Source: Setoptus koraiensis (taxonomy: Eukaryota; Arthropoda). From it: a stretch of DNA of 64,000 nt. Below are positions 21,704 through 31,838 of this stretch, piece after piece. A model generated the notes under the pieces. It saw nothing but the letters and a program-made list of their open reading frames with translations, had not been told where the DNA came from and made no database searches. The stretch spans positions 13,206,001-13,270,000 of the forward strand of contig CM106585.1 in assembly GCA_048013815.1 (NCBI GenBank), written 5' to 3'. Every line of letters begins with the position of its first letter. Within the stretch, counting starts at the first letter, position 1. The position numbers were made by a program, and so were the translations under genes.

Positions 21704-22792
21704 ATGGATCCCCTCGGTGTGGCGGCACAGGCCGTTTTGAAGCCCTCGTCGAACTCTTTGTCGCACCAACATGTTGTAAAGGGGTGCGACTTTGAGGATG
21801 CCCACGGAAATGTCACTCTCGATTACAAACAAATAACCTCTTCGTTTCTCACAACCGGATATCAGGCGACAAATGTTGGCGTTGCCATCGATATAATCAA
21901 TGGCATGTTGGACGAAAGAAGAAAACCGTTTGAGGAAGACACTCTTGCCGAAGATGAGTTCATCAAGCGAAAATCGGGCTGTACCATTTTCCTTGGTTAC
22001 ACTTCAAATATCATATCTAGCGGACTTAGAGATACTATTAGATTCCTTGTTAAACACAGACTAGTTGATTGTATCGTTACGACGGCTGGTGGAGTTGAGG
22101 AGGATCTCATCAAGAGTCTAAAAGATTGCAAAACCTACGTGGGTAAATTCGACATGTCAGGAAAGAAACTCAGGGACGAAGGCATCAATAGAATAGGCAA
22201 TCTCTTGGTACCCAATGACAATTATTGCAGATTTGAGGAGTGGATATTGCCAATATTCGACAAGATGTTGGCAGAACAAACAGAGAGCAGTTTCATTTGG
22301 ACACCCTCAAAGATGATTGAGAGATTAGGCCTAGAAATAAACGACGAACAATCTGTGTGCTATTGGGCCGCCAAAAACAAGATACCTATATTTAGTCCTG
22401 CCTTGACCGACGGATCCCTCGGCGACATGCTGTATTTCCATTCATTCAGAAGTCCGGGCTTGATTGTCGATATCAACCAGGACATTAGAAGGATCAACAC
22501 CATTCCGCATTCAGCTGTCAAAACGGGTGCGATTGTCATTGGGGGCGGTGTATGTAAGCATCACATAATGAATGCCAATCTGATGAGAAATGGTGCCGAC
22601 TATTCCGTCTACATAAACACTGGCCTAGAATTTGACGGCAGTGACGCCGGAGCCGAGCCCGACGAGGCGATTTCGTGGGGGAAAATTTTGCCCGAGGCCA
22701 GAGCAATCAAAGTGCATTCTGACGCGACAATTGTCTTGCCTTTAATAGTTGCCGAAACTTTTGTTAAATATTTAAAAAATAATAAATCCTAA
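21704..22792 (+). CDS. DHPS: Deoxyhypusine synthase
   Basis: 362 aa in a single exon; the human enzyme has 369. It transfers the aminobutyl group of spermidine, with NAD, to one lysine of eIF5A, the first step of hypusine formation in the cytosol. Family blocks are clear along the whole length: the GYQATNVG segment near the N-terminus, [31 protein letters not shown] (NAD-binding region), [22 protein letters not shown]-like and [19 protein letters not shown]. The catalytic lysine is Lys327 in SWGKI. The start at MDPLGVAAQ is the first Met of the frame. All known active-site blocks are present, so the gene looks functional. Confidence 0.97.
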   Translation: [362 protein letters not shown]

Positions 22793-22833
22793 CAAAGGTG
22801 TCAAGTATATATCTTTAATACCATCAATTTTAT

Positions 22834-22839
22834 AATAAA
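22834..22839 (+). terminator. Poly(A) signal AATAAA after DHPS
   Basis: Canonical AATAAA about 42 bp past the stop codon. A second AATAAA overlaps the last codons at about 22783. A T-rich element is not obvious downstream. Confidence 0.5.
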
Positions 22840-23027
22840 AAAGGCTGGATATGCTTGAAAATTTCGAATTTACCGCCTTACTAGAGCCAGGAGCATGAAT
22901 TGATGACAGTGTACCAATGTTATACGATCGAAAACAGACCAGCCAGCCAGAATAGGTACCCCACTACGAATTAATTTTTATTAATTGGACTCAAATTAAC
23001 CCCATCCACTTGTTTGCCTGGATCAGA

Positions 23028-23580
23028 ATGGCAGGAAAGTTTCGAATGTACCCCAGATGGGACCCATTCCTCATCATATTTCAAATATTGACCATTCAAT
23101 TGTTGGGATACGCATCGCTCACACTATTTATCTTGATTGCAACGCTCATTTCTGGACAGTCACCATCAGTCATATTCATATTCAATCATCGGGTAAGTAA
23201 AAACGACGTCGACACTTCATCTCAAACAAATGCAGATAAACTCAATGTACTAACTGAGTATGTGTTCTTCCTCGCTTTTCACCATGGAACAGATGTTACG
23301 TTTGGGATCGGGCAAACTAGTCATATTGGCACATTTAGTGAACTCCCTAGTCGGATCATATCTGCTCAAACTATTCGTTGAAAGATCCAAATCTTGCCTT
23401 GATTTCACTCTGACGAATTACGCAATACACTTTCTACTGACATGGTGTTATTCTAAGAGCATTCCCGATACCTTCCTATGGTGGTTCATTAATTTTGCTT
23501 GTATATCACTAATGTGCATCGTGGGAGAGCTTCTGTGTCGACGCGAAGAACTCAAATCGATCACCCTCAGTTCAGTGTGA
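23028..23580 (+). CDS. SYS1: Golgi transport protein SYS1 homologue
   Basis: join(23028-23192, 23293-23580) gives 150 aa; human SYS1 has 156. SYS1 is a four-pass Golgi membrane protein that recruits the ARL3/ARFRP1 GTPase. The start MAGKFRMYPRWDPFLI matches human MAGQFRSYVWDPLLIL. After the intron come the KSCLDFTLTNYAIHFL block and TFLWWFINFACISLMCIVGELLC, matching the third and fourth membrane spans, then RREELKSI (human RTELKEI). Spans are near residues 14-44, 62-84, 92-107 and 114-135. The 100-bp intron is phase 0 with donor GGGTAAGT, an exact TACTAAC branch point at 23248-23254, a pyrimidine tract and acceptor AACAG. The stop within the intron (23251) rules out the earlier AG at 23235 as acceptor. 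Confidence 0.93.
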
Positions 23581-25291
23581 TATTGTTAGATATAGTTCAA
23601 TGTACATTTACACCACCCCATCTCATGTATCTCTCTGTATGTATTAAAAAGCTATCGACTGCTACAACAAGAACAGTTATATCGCCAGCTATTCAGGAAT
23701 AGGATAGTACAACCGCATGAAATGATTTCGCGGAGTCACCATGACAATAAATTATGACTAGTAGTATTATTTAGTTCGTTATAATTGAGCTTCCGTTCTA
23801 ACAAGGCTTGTAAGGCTTAGAAGCTTCCATTTGGAGCGTTTTTTTTTTTGTCAAACTTCACCATGATCGGGTCGCGATGCGACACCTGGCCGCCAGGGGT
23901 CGCCGAGGTGGCATGTTCGATAGGGGCTTCTCAGGGTGGGAAAGCGTTCGAAAGTCGACTAATCTAGGATATATTCCAATGTTGAGATGGCGCCACTGGA
24001 AAATGGCTAGATTGTCGAAGTTCGGAGCTGTTCACCTGTTTGCCCCGCCTCGAGTTTCAGTGGATGCTGGTACCTAACACTACTGACTCTAGCTGAGAGA
24101 AACGTAAGCCACTTATTTGTCAGGTTGGCCAAATGTTGTTGTTGTGAGAGCTAGAGAGAGGCTGTCGTTGCTGGTAGATTGTTGCTAGAAAGTAACTAGT
24201 GCAAGTGCAGTGAGAGTTAAAAGTCGTGATTGAGCGAGTTTATTGTGATTATCATTTAGGAGAAAGTGATCGAAAGTGAAACACCGCCAGATTGTTTGCT
24301 TTTCTGACAGCACCATTTTATTAGCACTTTACTACTACTACTACTTGTACTACCATCACCCGCTCGCTTGGCTTGCATTACTTACACAAAATCACGTATC
24401 ACTTAGATCCGATTAGACATAGACAAAAATAAAAAAGTGAAAAGTAAAAAAAGTGAAATAAAATTGTTTGTGCTAGTTGCACGTTTGTTGCAACAACTAC
24501 TATGACACTGCCATATCAAGCGAACTGTCATGTTGAAGCTTGCAAGATACACAAGAAAGAAATTCAGCGAGAGGAAGCAATTAATTGCGGCAGCCAAGAC
24601 AAGTTAATTAAATTACAGCAGCATCACTTTAAACATTGTGTCAGTTGAATTTGATTGTGCCTGATAACTGTTTTAACTCTCAGTGTATTTTGCCAACTTA
24701 TCATCTTTGTCATGTGCATATTTGTAGATAGCGATTGTCATATTTAGTGACACTCTTCTAGTGTTTGCCCGATTGTAAAATAAACTTGCACCAAATTAAA
24801 CTAAAGCGGCGGTTACCACAACAACAACAGCAATAGCAACCACAACAACAGCTATAGCAACAACAACAACAGCTACCAAATATGAATACATTTTGATACT
24901 ATCAAGCTGATAACATCAACAATAGGAAGTGTATAATTTGCAACAAACAAGCATCCGCTCGGCTCGGCCTCTGAGAATCACCGACCAGATCAGAATCGTC
25001 CAGGGTGCTTATAACAAAACAAAGAATAAATAAATTTATAATGATAAGAAGATGGAAGCTGCATAGAATCGTGATAACATTTGCAACAATCGAAAAAATA
25101 CTATAAATTATATAACTTATATATACATTTTCATAAGACACACACATAAGGCACGAGCTGGCCCCAGTAACTGTGTGTGCAGCTTCGATCAGGTGATACT
25201 AGGTATTTACTATTAGGAATTAGAACAGAATTACAACAGAATTGATTATATAGTGAGCATCGTTGTGGAGTCATCATAAAAGTGAGCAGTC
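23581..25291. other. SYS1 3' flank and promoter/5' leader of the MH2-family gene
   Basis: ATTAAA at about 23643 may be the SYS1 poly(A) signal. The remainder has no supported coding region. CAACAACAACAGC-type repeats lie near 24,820-24,880 and a CTA-rich triplet run near 24,330-24,350. The part just left of 25,292 is presumably 5' leader of the next gene; upstream non-coding exons cannot be recognised. Confidence 0.5.
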
Positions 25292-25504
25292 ATGATCAGC
25301 AGACGTCAAATAATTCGTCATCAATTGGAAGAGGACGAGCATCGCCAATTGAGAACAGTGTCGTCCTTGGGCGCAAACAACCATCACAACAATCATCATC
25401 AAAATGGCAACCACAACAGGCTCGACCAATTCGATCCCTATTCCATATACGGCGAAGAAGACGACGAAGAAGACGTGTGGTACTCAGAGGACCGACTGTT
25501 TGAG
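25292..25504 (+). CDS. First coding exon of an MH2-family (Expansion-like) gene
   Basis: 71 codons starting MISRRQIIRHQLEEDEH. A His/Asn-rich linker follows, then an acidic block GEEDDEEDVWYSEDRLFE ending exactly at a GAG/GTGAGT donor in phase 0. The phrase VWYSEDRLFE leads smoothly into DHIQEVIDKW of the exon at 56969, also phase 0. I remember this order from a conserved invertebrate family whose C-terminal part is an SMAD-type MH2 domain (Drosophila Expansion, involved in tracheal tube size); that link is from memory and unchecked. The start context is GCAGTCATGA. Gene partial: later exons, including any MH2 core, lie outside the window. Confidence 0.7.
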
Positions 25505-25537
25505 GTGAGTAGCCCATTGCAGATGACGACAATCTGA

Positions 25538-25606
25538 CGACAGTCTGACGACAAATTTGCAAATTGGAAATGTGAACAATCTGACGACAAATTTGCAAAT
25601 TGGAAA
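25538..25606. repeat. Direct repeat just inside the intron
   Basis: A block of about 33 bp (ACAATCTGACGACA then AATTTGCAAATTGG) occurs twice back to back, the first copy carrying an internal duplication of TCTGACGACA. It begins about 30 bp after the splice donor. Confidence 0.75.
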
Positions 25607-25751
25607 TGGGAAATTTCAAATTTGTGCTCGACTGGGGCTTGTCGACAAACGGACAATGACCGTACAGTGAGATCATAGTCAGATATAAACAGTGCAATGG
25701 CGTGGTTGGCAAGACTGAGCCAATAATGGTGAGCCATAACTTTGTTAGTGT

Positions 25752-25798
25752 CAATTACAATTATTATCCGGCCAGCGCCGGCCCGATAATTGTAATTG
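25752..25798. repeat. Hairpin, 13-bp arms
   Basis: CAATTACAATTAT (25752-25764) pairs with its exact reverse complement at 25786-25798. The 21-nt interior contains a GC-rich, partly self-complementary core. Confidence 0.88.
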
Positions 25799-26528
25799 TT
25801 GTGGCCGGCTCTTCTGGTCGCACCGATAAACTGATAAACACCGATAAACCGACAAACACTGATAAGCATTGCGCCGCATGGGCGCCTTAAGCCGTCTATC
25901 CCATATGATCCGTATGATCCAGCCCAAGATGCACAGAGCGAGCCATGAGTGATGCAAATTAATGAGCCTATTCAATTAGAGCGGGCATTAGCGTTATGGA
26001 TTGGGCAGCAAAAAGCTCAGCTGCTTAACCGCTTTGCAGCAGCGCCAGCGCCTGTTGTGCATTCACCTTTGGACTGCATCATTTGCATGTCACTGTCGCC
26101 ATTACTGTCACTGTTACCTGTTATCTGGCTGTCTCATTAGCCTGTGTAACGGCACCAGCAGCGACAATCGGTCATAGCGCACCGCAGATAGCAGCAGCAG
26201 CATTGTTAATTTATTGATCGCTTAAATGATCGCAGTTGCTGGCGGTTGCTAGCAACTGCGACACAACAACCTGTAGCAATTCGGTGTGTAGCTAGGGTGT
26301 ATTCAGTGTGCAATGGTGGCGTCTAGAGGCTCTAGAGATTAGTTACATAACTAGCGACCAACACACGACAGACAGTGTGTGTGTGTCAGATTATGTGACT
26401 CACAAAGATTGTCAGATAGATGGATAGGTGAGGCACAAAAACAGGCCACTGTAATATGTGTCTAATCACATAAACTCTGGTGACTTGTTTTTGTCGGCGC
26501 CAATCACTTTGGCCGTGCCAACAACAAC

Positions 26529-26583
26529 GACACCAGCGACAACGACACCAGCGACAACGACACCAGCGACAACAGCGACACCG
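26529..26583. repeat. 15-bp minisatellite
   Basis: Tandem GACACCAGCGACAAC units, three full copies plus partial. They encode spurious Thr/Pro- and Val-rich frames. Confidence 0.85.
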
Positions 26584-26912
26584 CTCGCAAAAACAACAGC
26601 CACAACTAAACGAACTCGAGTGCCGTACGTCAGCGTCGATCGATCGATTACACCGATAACTGACACTCACACACAGCCGAGCCAAAAGTGAGAGCGAAAC
26701 TGGAAAGCGATCGCAATATTCGCAGTGCAAAGTCGATCGGCTCCAGCGGAGCCTCCAGTTGACACGTTGGTGACACAACGGTGACACCTTGCTCCCACTG
26801 CCAGAGCGGCATTATTTTGCCAATGAGTCATGCGTCTTAGTCGGTGTACGACCATACACACTTACCATATATCATGACCAGGTGACTCACAGGTGACTGG
26901 GTGACTTGCCAG

Positions 26913-26974
26913 CAGCGACAACAGCGACAACAGCGACAACAGCGACAACAGCGACAACGGCGACAACGGCGACA
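26913..26974. repeat. 9-bp array AGCGACAAC
   Basis: About seven copies of AGCGACAAC drifting to GGCGACAAC at the right end. It is inverted relative to the GTTGTCGGY array at 27128-27218. Confidence 0.88.
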
Positions 26975-27127
26975 CTTCCTAGTGTCTTCTGGCTCATTTT
27001 GCACACACTGACAGAGCGGGCCGACGCCAGATATTAGGCAATATGCCACCGTATAGCACTGTACGGTGTGGCCTGCAACAGGTAGGTGCTTATGGGTCAC
27101 TTTGTGTGTGTCACCTGAGCTTGTGGC

Positions 27128-27218
27128 GCTGTCAGTGTTGTCGGCGTTGTCAGTGTTGTCGGCGTTGTCGGTGTTGTCGGTGTTGTCGGTGTTGTCGGCG
27201 TTGTCGGTGTTGTCGGTG
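27128..27218. repeat. 9-bp array GTTGTCGGY/GTTGTCAGY
   Basis: About ten copies of a 9-mer that is the reverse complement of the RCCGACAAC type. With the array at 26913-26974 it forms a long imperfect inverted repeat around a spacer of about 150 bp. Confidence 0.88.
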
Positions 27219-27415
27219 GCAGTGTTGTGGCCAACTGCTGTCCGCCAATGCGCTGACAGCGGCCAACGGTGCAGTAATGCAGCCGCCACACGATGAATAG
27301 ATGCCCGCGATGAATAAATGCGCTTATGTTTGACACTGTCCAATTGACACTGTCAAACTGACGCCGTCAAACTGACACTGTCAAATGGGACACTGATCGA
27401 GAGAGCCAAATCGAT

Positions 27416-27436
27416 ACACACACACACACACACACA
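27416..27436. repeat. (CA)n microsatellite
   Basis: Uninterrupted CA run of about 21 bp. Confidence 0.9.
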
Positions 27437-27815
27437 TTCGAGACGCCAATATGTGACAATATGCACCGCGGCCGCAACAGTGTCGCCACAATAGGGCGCC
27501 ATTACGCAGGCCGGCCCGACATGGCGTGATTCACCGGCCAGCTATTCAAATGATTGAAACGACTCAAACGATTCAAATGATCCAAACGACTCACAAATGT
27601 TGTCAAATGTTGTCAAACGATCAGATGAGCGCCGGTGTTGGCCCGTTAACAGTCATTTAATAGTTGTCGACAAGCTGCCGCCGCCGCCTGCATTACGTAA
27701 CATTGCGTATAATAGTACACGTAATGCGGTAGCAACATCGCCGATAACAGTGCTAATACAGCCAGTTATCAATAATTGCTGCCAGCCACTTGATGCCCGA
27801 ACAGCTGATCACCGG

Positions 27816-27849
27816 CTGTCATGACAGCTCGCATGAGCTGTCATGACAG
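27816..27849. repeat. Hairpin, 15-bp arms, 4-nt loop
   Basis: CTGTCATGACAGCTC (27816-27830) and its exact reverse complement (27835-27849) around GCAT. Each arm also contains the 12-bp palindrome CTGTCATGACAG, so alternative folds exist. Confidence 0.92.
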
Positions 27850-28779
27850 AGGTGTCATCACCATCAGCTGACAGGCGCACTGCACAAGGAACTGGCATTG
27901 TTGTCTGCGTGGCTTGCCTTGCTTGCGTCTGACGTTTGCCACATCTGTAACGGCACATCTGACAGATATCACATCAGATATTACAACACCTATTACAGCA
28001 CATATTACAACAGATAGTTGACACAACAACAATAATTGTGACAGCAAGATGCTGACAATTATCATTGCGTAATCTGTAATGTCAACTGTGCCACCGCATG
28101 AGCCAGCGCAACAGTAACAAGAAGTGAGAGTAACGACGAGTCAGCGGCCTACGCGATCACGGGCAGTGCAATTGTGATTATTCATTATTGCGTAACAGCG
28201 GCTGCCGATGAGGCTTACGGGTGCCGAATCACAGCGCCACATGGCAACAAATAACGGTATCGCAACACTGTGATATATGCGCCACGTTGCGAGCGCCAAC
28301 GATCGCCCGACAGCCGATTGAAAAACAGACTCGTCGTGATTGGCCGCCCTCGACAATTGTCAAACTCACTCTTGGCTCGATTTTCGAACGGCCGCTCGAG
28401 CTCACCTGTGACAGTGGCCAGCGGTCGCCGGCTCGGAACCGCTGCCGACAGCCACAGGTGAGGCGGCGTCTCGGGTCAGCCGGACAGTTTGTTTGTGGGC
28501 GCCCAGACTGGATTGCGGCGGCCATTGTGATTGTGCTCTCGATGACGGTGCCGTTGATCGGCGCACGGCCGACACAATTGGCCACTGGTCAGTCACCGAA
28601 ATTTGGTGCATGCGGCGCACGACTCGGTGCAGCCTCGTCAGTACAGGTGCAAGCGGCGTGATGCGGCCATTACATAATAATACAAATTGTTGCAATGCTA
28701 CATAACGCCTGTTACATAATGTGCCGGTTGCAACTGGTGGCAAGTTGCGCAACACAACAGGTTGTGTTTGCTGGACTCT

Positions 28780-28820
28780 TTGTTGTTGTTGTTGCTGTTG
28801 TTGTTGTTGTTGTTGTTGTC
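28780..28820. repeat. (GTT)n microsatellite
   Basis: GTT run with one GCT interruption; the minus strand gives a poly-glutamine or poly-threonine frame. Confidence 0.88.
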
Positions 28821-29559
28821 CGCTCTGTGTTGCGATGCGCATCGTCAGCAAATACGGCGACAAGCGGGCCGGCACTATATCCGTGTTTGCGTTGTGCGCT
28901 TGTTGTAGCGCCGCATATCGGCATACCGACCGCATACTACTGTGTAATTGCCAATGTGCGAGCGCAACCGCAGCTAGTCCCGTCAACCGCGGCTAGTCCC
29001 GTCAACCGCAAGCCGGTAGCCGCACCGAGCAGCAACGAGAGAACAACGCCGAGCGGTCACGATGGCGGCCAATAACGGGCATCGCCTTGCGCAAATCTCG
29101 GCACTCCAATCGTGACTTATCGGCGCCCAAAGTCGCGCAGCTCATTTGCACCGGCTCATTGTTCTTCGGTGGCGCATCACGACGACACTTTGCGCTTGTT
29201 GCTCTGATACGATTTTCCAATATTTTGCGCCAACGGGCCGATATTCGAGAGCTGCTGTTGGCGGCGACCGAGTCGCCAGTAGCGGCCAGACCGGACAAAC
29301 ACTGTCGCTCACGCTGCGATTCGCGCCACTTGCCCGACTGCGACTGTTTGTTCATAGTTCGGGCGACCGCGACCGTCCGCGCCACCGCTCGGGTAGCTGC
29401 GCAACGGTGAAGGCAAGTGGCCCGTTGCGCAACTCTCTCGCGAGTGGCGACTTTCGACCACTCGGCCAACGGTGCCGTGACATCACAATGGCGCGCCCGG
29501 GTCCGGCAAGCGTGCGTCGCGTCGTGTCAGCTGTTTGTTTCTGTTGTGTCAATGGCGCG

Positions 29560-29577
29560 CGGTCGTCATGACGACCG
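29560..29577. repeat. Perfect 18-bp palindrome
   Basis: The half-site CGGTCGTCA is mirrored exactly with no spacer; the centre is GTCATGAC. Confidence 0.92.
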
Positions 29578-29598
29578 ATGGCGGACAAACGGACACTT

Positions 29599-29668
29599 GT
29601 TGACGTCTCGCCGAGCGCTGGCCAGCCGAGCCGTTATGTTGGCTGGCCAGCGCCCGGCAAACGTCAAC
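29599..29668. repeat. Compound fold-back: 8-bp outer and 13-bp inner arms
   Basis: Outer arms GTTGACGT (29599-29606) and ACGTCAAC (29661-29668) enclose inner arms GCGCTGGCCAGCC (29615-29627) and its reverse complement (29641-29653). The unpaired internal segments are 8 and 7 nt and the loop is 13 nt. The whole 70-nt segment could fold into one long stem. Confidence 0.88.
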
Positions 29669-30015
29669 TGACACGGCGCTGAGCGCAATGAGTCGCCAAT
29701 TGAACGCGCCTATTCAACCGCTGCGATTGATTGCGAGCGACGGCGGCCGATTCGAGCGACAGCGACGGCCCGATCCGGTGAACGGGCGCCGCCCGGACGG
29801 TGCCCGGCCCGCGAGCCGCCGGCGGCCGGTCGGTCGGATATTTGTGGCCTTGCGTGTGCGCGGTGTGTATATTTAGTGCGCACAATCGGCCGATAAAATG
29901 GCCAAAACGGATTGGCAATTTGCAATTCATAATCCGTAATGAGTTTATATTTATTGCCACGGCCGTTACAATTATTTATGTTTATTATTGCATTGGCATT
30001 GTATTGGCGTTACGC

Positions 30016-30071
30016 GGCCGTCGCATGCCGTTAGGTGGCCGTCGCATGCCGTTAGGTGGCCGCCGCATGGC
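30016..30071. repeat. 21-bp minisatellite, nearly three copies
   Basis: Unit GGCCGTCGCATGCCGTTAGG plus T, repeated in exact register with a diverged last copy. Confidence 0.85.
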
Positions 30072-31071
30072 GTGATACGACAGCGCCGGCCAGTGACAAT
30101 ATAACAGCGTGATGACGATCGCGGCGCCGCCAAACCTTGAATGGATTGGTCATTGACTTGTGGCTGGCCAGTGGTGGCTCGCCAGTGGCGGCTGACCAGT
30201 CACAACCGGCCAACAGCAACCGCTCGCACCGGCACCGTTGACCGTTGCTGGCCGGCAGCGGCCACTGGCCGATCTAGTTGAGCCTGCGCGGGGAATCAAT
30301 TTGTTCAACTGTTGCTGCCACTGTGACCGACTGTGGCCAATTTGTCCGTTACCCGCTGCCCGTCACACCAGCGGACAAGTGGCCCGTTAGACCGGTAGAC
30401 GAGTCGCCCATGGCCACTTGTCGATGGGCAGTGCATTGTGGGCACAGTGGCGGCCTATTGTGGGTGCCAGTCGCATTGTATTGACCGGTGTGATTGGCCG
30501 CGCATTGTTGGCTCGAACTGCGAACTGCGATTTGCGAATCGCCAACTGCGAGCCGCCGGCCCGACAAGACAGTGGCATAATTTTAATTTTCATTGGATTC
30601 ACCGGTGACTCATTGGTGGTCAGTGCCAGTTGGCACAATGATCGCATTGAATGTCCATTGGACAGGCCCTGACAATGAGCTCACTCTTGGCTCAACAGTC
30701 TTGGGCGACCGTGATCCCCTTTCGTGTGCTGTCATGCTGATGCTGGCCCACTGGCCACTGGCTGACATTGGCCGCTGCCGACACCAACTGACAGTTGCCA
30801 GCAACTGTTGCTGTGCCTGGCTCAGCTGATCGCATACGTCAATTGATCGATATGCCGGCCGATCAATGGGCCAGCTGATCGACGGGCCAGCTGATCAATT
30901 GTGAGTGTGTGTTGGCGAGAGTTGGCCGGCCAAGCGACTGTCAAACGCTGGCTGTCAAAAGCTCTCTGACACTTTGTCGTCGTATCGCCGCTTCGACCAT
31001 TGCTCTGTCAAACTGTTTGACTCGAACACCAGCCAGCCAGCCAGCGTGGTGCGTTTGACAGCGAGCAACAC

Positions 31072-31117
31072 ATGACGCAATGGATGACGCAATGGATGAC
31101 GCAATGTATGACGCAAC
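31072..31117. repeat. 12-bp array ATGACGCAATGG
   Basis: Nearly four copies; the last has TATG in place of GATG. Confidence 0.85.
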
Positions 31118-31435
31118 AGCTGATGAGTTGTGGGTGTGTCGTCGTGTGCGATATCGTTATCGCCGTGTGCCGTGATATCGTTGCCAAGCCATAGGCACAG
31201 GTTGACCATTGATTGATTATGGCACAATCACACAATCGAGTCACAATTTAGCGCAAATTGGATCACAATGGCCGGCAGTTGCGCAATGTCAAAGTCAACT
31301 GCACGGCGGTCCAATCAATGGCGCCCATTGCTGATTTGATCCATACTGATACGATTAGCGCTCGACAACATTGCACCTGTTGCCGTGTTGTCGCCATATC
31401 GGTGCCATACTGTGGCCGTGCTGTGGCCACAATAA

Positions 31436-31480
31436 CGCTGCCGGTCAACAGTGCGACCATAGCACTGTTGACCGGCAGCG
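31436..31480. repeat. Perfect hairpin, 19-bp arms, 7-nt loop
   Basis: CGCTGCCGGTCAACAGTGC (31436-31454) is matched exactly in reverse complement at 31462-31480. This is the longest perfect stem found in the window with a short loop. Confidence 0.93.
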
Positions 31481-31558
31481 AGTCGTTGCCGGCCAGCCAA
31501 GCATCAGTGTCGAGCCAAGGCTAACTGGCCGTTTGAATCCGCTGTCGAGTCCAGCAGA

Positions 31559-31605
31559 CGCTGTCCAAGGCTGTCCAAGGCTGTCCAAGGCTGTCCAAGG
31601 CTGTG
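31559..31605. repeat. 10-bp array CTGTCCAAGG
   Basis: Four exact copies plus a partial at each end. Confidence 0.9.
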
Positions 31606-31812
31606 TAATTGCGGCCAATCGGCTAACAATAGCCGACAATTGACCAACAGCGCCATCACGGTGGTCGTGATCGGTTGCTGGATTGAAACTGTGCTTGCTT
31701 GCACTCTCGTTATCCCTCCACTTACCTGTCCATCGATCCGTCCGTTCAAACGGATATGATCGCATTTGATGCTGCCAACGGGCCGACCGGAATCGGCGCG
31801 CGCCATACCGTT

Positions 31813-31838
31813 TTGCTGTGTGTGTGTGTGTGTGTGTG
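31813..31838. repeat. (GT)n microsatellite
   Basis: GT run followed within 15 bp by CAACAACAACAC; a second GT run is at 31925-31938. Confidence 0.88.

Noticed and set aside
23236..23260. Earlier acceptor for SYS1 exon 2 (TGCAG at 23231-23235)
   Set aside because: It would bring an in-frame TAA at 23251 into the coding sequence. That TAA lies in the TACTAAC branch point of the intron ending at 23292.
25296..25869. Minus-strand frames over the first MH2-gene exon
   Set aside because: Shadows of the plus-strand exon and of the direct repeat that follows; no conserved segment.
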